The notes beneath the pieces were generated by a model. It was not told the origin of the DNA. It did not search any database and saw only the letters and a program-made list of their open reading frames with translations. The position numbers and the translations under genes were made by a program. Positions 14,498 through 21,497 of a stretch of DNA of 33,731 nucleotides are shown piece after piece. Every line of letters begins with the position of its first letter. Position 1 is the stretch's first letter. This DNA comes from CAYPGJ01 sp964638515 (GTDB lineage: Bacteria; Planctomycetota; Phycisphaerae; Phycisphaerales; UBA1924). Where the stretch lies: NCBI GenBank assembly GCA_964638515.1, contig CAZWZL010000032.1:1-33731 (forward strand), written 5' to 3'.

Positions 14498-15658
14498 ATG
14501 AAGCTCGCACGCGGGCTGCTCCTGTGGTGGTTGCTCGCGGGCCCGGCGCTCGGCGAGGCGGTGCGTGTGATGACGTTCAACGTGGGCGACGTGCGCGCGT
14601 CCGACCTGCAGGACGCCGAGCACCCGAGGCTTCGCGCGCTCGGCGCGATCATCCGGACGATCCGGCCGGACATCCTGCTGCTCAATGAGATCGCGACGGA
14701 TCCGTCGCGCCCCGAGGCCGTCGGCGAGCGATTCGTTGCTGAGTTCCTGGCTCGCCCGCAGGCTGACGGTCTGCCGGGGCTGCGGTATCGCGTGTTCGCG
14801 GCGCCGTCGAACACGGGCGTGCACGCGGGGCTGGACCTGGATCGGGACGGTCAGGCTGATGCGGGCGCCGCCGGGCGCGCGTTCGCGTGGGATTGCTGGG
14901 GTTACGGGGAGTTTCCCGGCCACTACGGCATGGCGTTGCTCGTATTGGAGCCGCTCGCGATCGATCGTGATCGGGCACGGACGTTCCGCACGCTGCGCTG
15001 GGCGGACATGCCCGGGGCGATGCTGCCGGCGCGCGAACCGGGCTCGGACGAGGGCTGGTACACCCCCGAGGCGCTCGCCGGACTGCCGCTGTCCTCAAAG
15101 TCGCACTGGGACGTTCCGGTGCGGCTGGTGTCCGGCGCGGAGGTGCACGTGCTTGCATCGCACCCGACCCCGCCCGTGTTCGACGGGCCGGAGGACCGCA
15201 ACGGGCGGCGCAATCACGACGAGATCCGGCTGTGGGGGGAGTATCTCTCGGGCGCCGCGTGGATCGTTGACGATGCCGGGAATGTCGCGCCGTTCCCGCC
15301 GCAGGCGCACGGCGTGATCGTCGGCGATCTGAACGCGGACCCGATCGACGGCGATTCGCTGAACAATCCGGTGGGTCGATGGCTGCTCGCGCACCCGAGG
15401 CTTGCGCCCGACGTGCGGCCGCGGAGCGCGACACCGATTCCCGGGCTGGACCCGACCGACACCTCCCGGTTTCGGCTTCGCGTCGATTACGTGCTGCCGA
15501 CCGCCGGGCTTCGAGTGCTCGGCTCTGGGGTGTGGCGTTCGTCCGCGGACAATCCGCCCGGCGTGACGCACATTCCGGCGCTCCCGCCCGCGTTTCCCTC
15601 GGACCATTTTCCCGTGTGGGTGGATCTGGATGTGCCCGACCCCGCGCCGGCTCGGTAA
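14498..15658 (+). CDS. Secreted EEP-family protein 2
   Basis: A 386-residue exported EEP-fold protein starting with MKLARGLLLWWLLAGPALGEA. Catalytic motifs: VMTFNVGD, ILLLNEIATD (Glu after Asn rather than Gln), VLASHPTPP, VIVGDLNADP and SDHFPVWVD. It contains GLDLDRDGQADAG and GEFPGHYGMALLV, signatures of a bacterial EEP subgroup that lacks an experimentally defined substrate to my knowledge. There is no dockerin tail. The ATG at 14498 lies 5 nt after the stop of the previous EEP gene; an in-frame GTG at 14480 would overlap that gene. The two are almost certainly co-transcribed. Confidence 0.87.
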   Translation: MKLARGLLLWWLLAGPALGEAVRVMTFNVGDVRASDLQDAEHPRLRALGAIIRTIRPDILLLNEIATDPSRPEAVGERFVAEFLARPQADGLPGLRYRVFAAPSNTGVHAGLDLDRDGQADAGAAGRAFAWDCWGYGEFPGHYGMALLVLEPLAIDRDRARTFRTLRWADMPGAMLPAREPGSDEGWYTPEALAGLPLSSKSHWDVPVRLVSGAEVHVLASHPTPPVFDGPEDRNGRRNHDEIRLWGEYLSGAAWIVDDAGNVAPFPPQAHGVIVGDLNADPIDGDSLNNPVGRWLLAHPRLAPDVRPRSATPIPGLDPTDTSRFRLRVDYVLPTAGLRVLGSGVWRSSADNPPGVTHIPALPPAFPSDHFPVWVDLDVPDPAPAR

Positions 15659-15694
15659 TCTTCTGACGACGCCTCGAGCAAAGGAAGTCCAATC

Positions 15695-16699
15695 ATGCGC
15701 CGAGCTGCCATAGTGGTTCTGACGTTTGTCGTTCTCCTGCCGCTGGCCTGCGCGGAGCCGCCGCGTCTGGGTCGCGCCGAAGCGCCCGTCAAGGCGCCCG
15801 GGGCCGTGCGGCTCGCGACGTACAACCTGCTCAATCTGTTCGACCAACGGGATGATCTGTCGCTCCAGGGGAACGAGGACGACATGTCCTCCGTGAAGCC
15901 GGAGAGCGAGAAGCAGGCGCTGGCGGAGGCCATTCGTCGGCTGGACGCGGACATTCTCGCGTGTCAGGAGGTGGAGTCGTACGACGCGCTGATCGAGTTC
16001 CGGGAGCAGTATCTCCAGGGGATGGGATACAGGCACGTGGTGTCGATCGATGTCGGCGCCGAGCGGGGCATCGAGCAGGCGGTGCTCTCGCGGTTCCCGA
16101 TCACCGAAGCGCTCGTGTGGCCGACGCTGGCGCTCGAGGGCGTGCATCCCGAGCTGTTCGGATCGGAGCCCAATCGGTACGCGGGGCAGCCGCTTGATTG
16201 CCGTCGTTCACCGCTGCGCGTCACCGTGGATGTCCCATCGGCTGACGCCGGCGCCCCGTATCGGCTTACGCTGTTCGTGGTGCATCACAAGTCGGGCCGG
16301 CACAACAATTACTGGCGCGAGGCCGAGGCGGCGAACTTCGTCGATCGCATCGCGGAGCTGCAGGCCGCGAGCCCCAACCGAAACATCGCGATCCTCGGCG
16401 ACTTCAACGCCCTCCCGACGGACGCCTCCGTCGAGACGTATGTTTCGAGCGGGCTCATCGACGTCCTCGCGCCGCGAACGGCGCGCGATCCGCTCACCAC
16501 GACGCACGAATCCGGGCGCGCGATCGACTTCATCTTCGTGAACCCGGCGTTCTTGAAGGACCTCGTGCCGTCGTCGGCGTTCGTCCTCGGGACGCCCCTC
16601 CGACCGGCCGGCGCGGACTATCGAACCACGCCCGCGCCGGCGGGCTTCGCGTCGGACCACCTCCCCGTGGCCGTGGACTTTCTGCCGCGCGACAACTGA
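15695..16699 (+). CDS. Exported EEP-family protein 3
   Basis: A 334-residue EEP-fold protein. The N-terminus is a signal sequence ending LLPLACAEPP; the cysteine resembles a lipoprotein site but the preceding residues are not canonical, so lipidation is uncertain. Motifs: RLATYNLLNLFD, ILACQEVES, VVHHKSGRHNNYW, ILGDFNALPTD, AIDFIFV and SDHLPVAVDF, so the active site looks intact. The sequence is closest in style to secreted nuclease-like EEP proteins. AAGGAAG (15681-15687) supports the start. It is 36 nt downstream of EEP 2 and 27 nt upstream of anmK, tying the EEP genes to the muropeptide cluster. Confidence 0.87.
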   Translation: MRRAAIVVLTFVVLLPLACAEPPRLGRAEAPVKAPGAVRLATYNLLNLFDQRDDLSLQGNEDDMSSVKPESEKQALAEAIRRLDADILACQEVESYDALIEFREQYLQGMGYRHVVSIDVGAERGIEQAVLSRFPITEALVWPTLALEGVHPELFGSEPNRYAGQPLDCRRSPLRVTVDVPSADAGAPYRLTLFVVHHKSGRHNNYWREAEAANFVDRIAELQAASPNRNIAILGDFNALPTDASVETYVSSGLIDVLAPRTARDPLTTTHESGRAIDFIFVNPAFLKDLVPSSAFVLGTPLRPAGADYRTTPAPAGFASDHLPVAVDFLPRDN

Positions 16700-16726
16700 G
16701 CCCGTTGGTTGGGTACTCTGCCGACC

Positions 16727-17833
16727 ATGCCCCACGGCGAGCGGCTCGTATTCGGGTTCATGACGGGGACGTCGATCGACGCCCTGGATGGCTCCGCCGT
16801 TCGCGTGCTGTCGCACGGGCCGGACCTGCGCGCGGAGCCGTTGCACCACGTGTCGCTGTCGCTCGGCGAACTCGCGCCTCGATTGCGGGCGCTGGCTTCG
16901 GGGGTTCCGTGCTCCGCGTGTGACATCGCGGCGCTGGCCCGGGACTTTGCTCTGCTGCACGCGGCCGGGGCGCAGGAACTCGCGGCGCGGTGCGGCCCTC
17001 CGAGCGTGATGGTCGTGCACGGGCAGACCGTGTTTCACGCCCCGCCCCTCTCGTGGCAGCTGTTCAACCCCGCGCCGTTGGCCGCGGCCCTGAACGCGCC
17101 GGTGATTCACGATCTTCGCGGCGCCGATCTCGCTCACGGAGGGCAGGGTGCGCCCATCACGCCGCTGGCGGACTGGGTTCTGTTCCGATCGGCGAGCGAG
17201 TCCCGGGCGGTGGTCAATCTGGGCGGGTTCTGCAACGCCACGATGCTCCCTCGAGGCGCCTCGCCGCGGGATGTTCTGGGCTTCGACGTGTGCGCATGCA
17301 ATCACGTGCTCGACGAAGTGGCCCGCCGGGCGCTCGGCGCGCCATTCGATCTCGATGGCGCCGCGGCCTCCACGGGCCGGGCGCAGACAGGGGCGGTCGA
17401 TGAGCTGTGCACCGTGCTCGGCGCGCAGCGCGAGCAGCGTCGCTCCCTGGGCTCGGGAGATGAATCGTCCCAGTGGGTCGAGCGGTGGGGGGGGCGCGGC
17501 GTTTCCGGCCCTGATCTGGCCGCGACCGCCGTGGACGCCATCGCGCGCGTGATCGCGGGCTCGATCGCGTCGCACGCGCCCGAGCGTGTGCTGCTCGCCG
17601 GCGGGGGCGCGCACAATCGGGCGCTCGTGGCCGCTCTCGCGCGGCACGTGCCAAGCTGTGTCGAAGCCACCGACGGCCACGGCGTGCCGATTGCGCACCG
17701 TGAATCCACCGCCATTGCTGTGCTCGGTGCGCTCTGCGAGGATCAGACGCCGATCACCCTTGTACAAGTCACCGGAACGATCGCCCCCGCGCTGCTGTCC
17801 GGTTGCTTCACGCCGCGGCCAAGGCCCGAATGA
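16727..17833 (+). CDS. anmK: Anhydro-N-acetylmuramic acid kinase
   Basis: A 368-residue cytoplasmic kinase that opens the 1,6-anhydro ring of anhMurNAc and phosphorylates it to MurNAc-6-phosphate. Recognisable signatures: FMTGTSIDALDG (usually GLMSGTSxDGxD), VVHGQTVFHAP, DLRGADLAHGGQGAPITPLA, NLGGFCNATML, LDGAAASTG and AGGGAHNRALV. The usual GFDTGPGN is changed to GFDVCACN, keeping the presumed catalytic Asp but altering the following loop. The ATG at 16727 was chosen over a TTG 18 nt upstream; TACTCT at 16714-16719 is only 7 nt before it. The stop overlaps the murQ start by 4 nt (ATGA), so translation is coupled. Confidence 0.9.
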   Translation: MPHGERLVFGFMTGTSIDALDGSAVRVLSHGPDLRAEPLHHVSLSLGELAPRLRALASGVPCSACDIAALARDFALLHAAGAQELAARCGPPSVMVVHGQTVFHAPPLSWQLFNPAPLAAALNAPVIHDLRGADLAHGGQGAPITPLADWVLFRSASESRAVVNLGGFCNATMLPRGASPRDVLGFDVCACNHVLDEVARRALGAPFDLDGAAASTGRAQTGAVDELCTVLGAQREQRRSLGSGDESSQWVERWGGRGVSGPDLAATAVDAIARVIAGSIASHAPERVLLAGGGAHNRALVAALARHVPSCVEATDGHGVPIAHRESTAIAVLGALCEDQTPITLVQVTGTIAPALLSGCFTPRPRPE

Positions 17834-18738
17834 CGCCCCACCCACCCGATCGCTCCCACGTGCTGACCGAGCAGCGCAATCCGCGCTCCCGGGACCTCGA
17901 TGCGCTCTCCATCCCGGAGATCGTCGCGCTCCTCAACGCGGAGGACCGCACCGTTCCCGAAGCGCTGGCGCGCGCGGGCGGCGCCCTGAGCGCGTTCATT
18001 GCCGATGTGGAGCCGCGCATGCGCCGGCGGGGCCGCCTCATCTATCTCGGCGCCGGCACATCGGGCCGCCTGGGCGTCCTTGACGCCTCGGAGTGCCCTC
18101 CCACGTTCCAGACACCGCCCGAGCTGGTCGTCGCCCTGATCGCCGGCGGAGACGGTGCGCTGCGGCGGTCCTCCGAATCCAAGGAGGATGACCCTCGGGG
18201 CGCCCACGCCGAGCTGGAGGCTCTCGGGCTCACGCTGAACGACACGGTGCTCGGCATCGCGGCCGGGGGAACGACGCCGTACGTGCTCGGCGCGCTGGCC
18301 TATGCCCGCGAGCGGTCGGCGCTGAGCGCGCTGCTCACCTGCACCACCCTCGCAGAGCCGCCGCCCGTGGACCACCTCATCACGCTGCACACGGGGCCCG
18401 AGGTGCTCACGGGCTCCACCCGGATGAAGGCGGGCACGGCCACGAAGCTCGCGCTAAACACGATCTCCACCACGCTCATGGTCCGCATGGGCAAGTGCTA
18501 CGAGAATCTCATGGTCGATCTTCGCGCGACGAACGCCAAGCTGCGAGATCGGGCCGCCCGCATCATTTCGACGCTTACCGGGCTGTCTCGCGAGGACGCG
18601 TTCGTGCTTTTGGACCGGGCCGAGGGCCGGGTGAAGCCCGCCATTCTCATGCATCGCACGGGGTGTTCCCTGCCCGAAGCGCTCGCCCGGCTCGACCGTC
18701 ACGCGGGCAGCCTTCGTGGCGCGCTGGCCGCGGACTGA
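17830..18738 (+). CDS. murQ: N-acetylmuramic acid 6-phosphate etherase
   Basis: A 302-residue SIS-domain lyase that cleaves the lactyl ether of MurNAc-6-P to give GlcNAc-6-P and D-lactate. Strong family signatures are present: LTEQRNPRSRDLDALS at the N-terminus, YLGAGTSGRLGVLDASECPP (sugar-phosphate site), AGGDGALRRSSESKEDD (with the active-site Glu), GIAAGGTTPYV (often AASGRTPYV) and GSTRMKAGTATKLALNTIST. Length matches the family. It directly uses the product of the overlapping anmK gene. The GlcNAc-6-P would enter amino-sugar metabolism; no nagA or nagB gene is in the window. Confidence 0.95.
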   Translation: MTPHPPDRSHVLTEQRNPRSRDLDALSIPEIVALLNAEDRTVPEALARAGGALSAFIADVEPRMRRRGRLIYLGAGTSGRLGVLDASECPPTFQTPPELVVALIAGGDGALRRSSESKEDDPRGAHAELEALGLTLNDTVLGIAAGGTTPYVLGALAYARERSALSALLTCTTLAEPPPVDHLITLHTGPEVLTGSTRMKAGTATKLALNTISTTLMVRMGKCYENLMVDLRATNAKLRDRAARIISTLTGLSREDAFVLLDRAEGRVKPAILMHRTGCSLPEALARLDRHAGSLRGALAAD

Positions 18739-18809
18739 CCCCGTCGGCAACCCGAACCGAGGCCTTTACCCCCGGGGAGCCTCCTGCGCCGATATTGCCT
18801 TCCGAACCC

Positions 18810-20351
18810 ATGGAACGCTTCGCCGCACTCGACTGGGCCGTGCTTCTCACCTACCTCGCGGGGATGCTGTTCGTTGGCCTGTATTTCGCACGCCGGCAGA
18901 AATCGCTCGCGGAGTTCTTCCTCGCGTCCCGCTCGGTGCCCGTGTGGGCCGCGTCGCTGGCGATCGTGGCCACGTCCGTGTCCGCGGTGACGTTTCTGGG
19001 CGCTCCGGAGGACGCGTACCGCGGCAACCTGACCTATCTGTCCCTGAACATCGCGGCGTTGATCGCCGTCGTCGTCGTGGCTGTCCTGTTCATCCCCGCG
19101 TTCTACGGCAACCATGCCGCGACGATCTACCAGCTCATCGGAGACCGTCTTGGCCCCGGCGCGCAAAGAGCGACATCCGCCGCATTCATGGGCGGGCGAT
19201 TGCTCGCCTCCGGCGCCCGCCTGTACGTCGCGGCGATCCCTCTGTCCCTGCTCTGGTACGGCGATCTGGAGCCGGGGCATCTCTACCGCGCGATTCTCGT
19301 GATCACGCTCATCGCCACGCTCTACACGGTGAGCGGGGGCATCCATGCCGTGATCTGGACGGAAGTTCCGCAGGCGATTCTTTTTTTCGCCGCGGCTGTG
19401 GCCGCGCTCGTGCTGCTCTGGATGCGCATCGACCTTCCCGCGTCCGAGATGCTCGCGGCGCTCCGCGAAGCCAAGGCCTCGGACGGGTCCTCCAAGCTGA
19501 CGATGCTCGACACACGCTGGGACCCGATGCTCGCCTTCTCGCTCCCCTCGGCGTTGCTGGGGTTCACGCTCTTCAACATGGCGGTGTACGGCGCCGACCA
19601 CGATCTCGCGCAGCGCATGCTCACCTGCAAGACCGCCGTGCGCGGCGCCTGGTCCGCCATCCTCTCCAACATCATCGGGTTCGTGGTGGCGCTGCTCTTT
19701 CTCGCCATCGGCCTGCTGCTCTTCCTCTATTACCAGCGGCCCGATCTGGCGCAGAATGCGCCGGCCGCGCCCCCCGACGACTCGCGCCAGATCTTCCTCC
19801 ACTTCATCCTCACCGAGATCCCCTCCGGCCTGCGCGGGCTCATGATCGCCGGCGTCGTCGCCGCCGCGATGTCCTCCCTCGCGTCATCGCTGTCCGCCAT
19901 GTCCTCCACGCTCGTGTGCGACTTCTACAAGCCGCTGCGTCCGAACCGCCCCGAGCGAGACTACGTGCGGGCCTCGCGCGCCGCGGTGCTGCTCTGGTCC
20001 GTCCTGCTGGCCGCGGTGGCCTGTTTCTGCGTCGCGTGGCAGCAGGCGTCGAACGAGTCGCTGCTTCAGTTCGCCATCGGCGTGATGATCTTCGCGTATG
20101 CCGGCCTGCTGGCCGTGTTTCTCACCGCCCTGCTGACGCGCCGAGGCAACGCGGCTTCCGCGGCGGCCGCCCTCCTGGTCGGCGCGCTCGTCGTCGCCGC
20201 GCTCAAGTTCCCGAATGCGTTCCACCTGCCCGAACGCGTTCTCGGCCTGCCTCTGCGCCTCTCGTCCGGATATCAGATGCTCGTGGCCACCGCGCTCGCG
20301 TGGCTCGTTTGCGTGAGTGGTCGTCGACCGCACTCCGAGCCGCGCACATGA
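18810..20351 (+). CDS. Sodium/solute symporter (SSS family)
   Basis: A 513-residue inner-membrane transporter of the SSS (SGLT-like) family with about 13 hydrophobic spans. It opens with LDWAVLLTYLAGMLFVGLYF and RRQKSLAEFFLASRSVPVWA, then VATSVSAVTFLGAPEDAYRG and TLYTVSGGIHAVIWTEVPQA. The sodium-site region reads GLRGLMIAGVVAAAMSSLAS with SSLSAMSSTLVCDFYKPLRP after it. The ATG at 18810 begins the first span but lacks a good ribosome site; the open frame continues back into murQ. It lies between murQ (71 nt) and nagZ (4-nt overlap), so an amino-sugar or anhydro-muropeptide sugar is the most reasonable cargo, by context only. Confidence 0.9.
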   Translation: MERFAALDWAVLLTYLAGMLFVGLYFARRQKSLAEFFLASRSVPVWAASLAIVATSVSAVTFLGAPEDAYRGNLTYLSLNIAALIAVVVVAVLFIPAFYGNHAATIYQLIGDRLGPGAQRATSAAFMGGRLLASGARLYVAAIPLSLLWYGDLEPGHLYRAILVITLIATLYTVSGGIHAVIWTEVPQAILFFAAAVAALVLLWMRIDLPASEMLAALREAKASDGSSKLTMLDTRWDPMLAFSLPSALLGFTLFNMAVYGADHDLAQRMLTCKTAVRGAWSAILSNIIGFVVALLFLAIGLLLFLYYQRPDLAQNAPAAPPDDSRQIFLHFILTEIPSGLRGLMIAGVVAAAMSSLASSLSAMSSTLVCDFYKPLRPNRPERDYVRASRAAVLLWSVLLAAVACFCVAWQQASNESLLQFAIGVMIFAYAGLLAVFLTALLTRRGNAASAAAALLVGALVVAALKFPNAFHLPERVLGLPLRLSSGYQMLVATALAWLVCVSGRRPHSEPRT

Positions 20352-21493
20352 CCAGTCGGGCCAGGTCAGCCTCAAGCGATGCCGCCGGCGAGATCATCGG
20401 CCGGCTCGTCATGGTCGGCATTCGCGGCGTCACGCCCTCCGATCCCGTGCTCCGCGCGGACCTCGAGGCCTGCCGCGAGGCCCGTTGTCGCGCCGTGATC
20501 CTGTTTGACGTCGATCTGCCGTCGATGGATGCGCTTCGCGCGCAGGGCGCGTCGGTTGACCAGGCTCGTGCCCGCGCCACACGGAACATCCTCTCCCCAA
20601 ACCAACTCGCCGAGCTCACGGACCATGTCCGCGCCACGCTCGGCCCGGGCACGATCATCGCCGTCGACCAGGAGGGCGGACGTGTGGCGAGACTCGCTCC
20701 GGCCCGCGGCTTTCCGCCCGCACCCTCCGCGCTCGCCTTCGCGGCGCTCGACGACGATGCGCAGGAGTCCGAGGCCGCGAATCTCGCCTCCGCCGTGGCC
20801 GCCGCGGGCATCAACCTCAACTTCGCGCCGTGCGTCGATCTGGCCTCGAACCCGGACAACCCCGTCATCGCGAAGCTCGATCGCGCGTACGGCGCCAAGG
20901 CGCGCGTCGTGGTCGAGTGCGCCGAGTGTCTGATCCGCGCCCAGACGCGCGTCGGCGTCATGTCCTGCCTCAAGCACTTCCCGGGCCACGGCTCTTCGTC
21001 GTCCGACTCCCACCTCGACCTGCCCGACATCACCCGGACCTTCAGCGGAGAGCTCGAGCTGGCGCCGTACCACGAGCTTCGTACGCGCTGCGCGCGCGAC
21101 CCGCTCTGGGTCATGACCGCGCATCTGCTGCATCGCGCCATCGACGCCGACCTTCCCGCCTCGCTCTCCCGCGCGCACACCACCGGCCTCCTGCGCAAGC
21201 AGGCGCTCTTCGATGGCCCTGTCATCACCGACTCCCTCGATATGCGAGCCATCGCCGACCGCTTCGCGCCCGACGAGGCCGCGCTCCTCGCGATCAACGC
21301 CGGCGCCGACATGCTCCTCGACGCGAACAACTCGCCCGGCGCGCCGCGCCCCTGCCCCGCGCCCGCGCTCGCGGAAGCCCTCGCTCGCGCGCTGAAGGGC
21401 AACAAGGTCCCCGGGGGGCTCGATCGACTTCGCATCTCCGCGATGCGCATCGATCGCGCGCTCGCCTCGCTTCCGGCGCGAGACCCCGGCTAG
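20348..21493 (+). CDS. nagZ: Beta-N-acetylhexosaminidase, glycoside hydrolase family 3
   Basis: A 381-residue GH3 enzyme that removes non-reducing GlcNAc from GlcNAc-anhMurNAc species, supplying AnmK with substrate. Motifs: AVDQEGGRVARL, NLNFAPCVDLASNPDNPVI, and CLKHFPGHGSSSSDSHLDLP with the general acid/base His222 in the DSH triplet that distinguishes NagZ-type GH3 enzymes. The probable nucleophile is Asp295 in VITDSLDMRAIA. No signal peptide is seen, so it is cytoplasmic and needs imported substrate. Its ATG overlaps the stop of the symporter gene (20348-20351), coupling uptake and hydrolysis. The stop is 4 nt from that of the convergent peptidase gene. Confidence 0.92.
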   Translation: MTSRARSASSDAAGEIIGRLVMVGIRGVTPSDPVLRADLEACREARCRAVILFDVDLPSMDALRAQGASVDQARARATRNILSPNQLAELTDHVRATLGPGTIIAVDQEGGRVARLAPARGFPPAPSALAFAALDDDAQESEAANLASAVAAAGINLNFAPCVDLASNPDNPVIAKLDRAYGAKARVVVECAECLIRAQTRVGVMSCLKHFPGHGSSSSDSHLDLPDITRTFSGELELAPYHELRTRCARDPLWVMTAHLLHRAIDADLPASLSRAHTTGLLRKQALFDGPVITDSLDMRAIADRFAPDEAALLAINAGADMLLDANNSPGAPRPCPAPALAEALARALKGNKVPGGLDRLRISAMRIDRALASLPARDPG

Positions 21494-21497
21494 GTCC

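Noticed and set aside
15695..15754. Lipoprotein signal in EEP protein 3 (LLPLAC)
   Set aside because: The residues before Cys do not fit the lipobox well (Pro at -3), and ordinary signal peptidase cleavage a little further on is equally possible, so lipidation was not called.
18759..18783. Imperfect hairpin GAGGC...GCCTC around CCCCGGGG between murQ and the symporter
   Set aside because: The outer stem is only 5 bp and there is no U-tract; the genes appear co-transcribed. Not convincing as a terminator.
18716..20347. The long in-frame upstream extension of nagZ
   Set aside because: It is Arg-rich and overlaps the symporter gene in another frame. Homology to GH3 begins just after the ATG at 20348, which overlaps the symporter stop.
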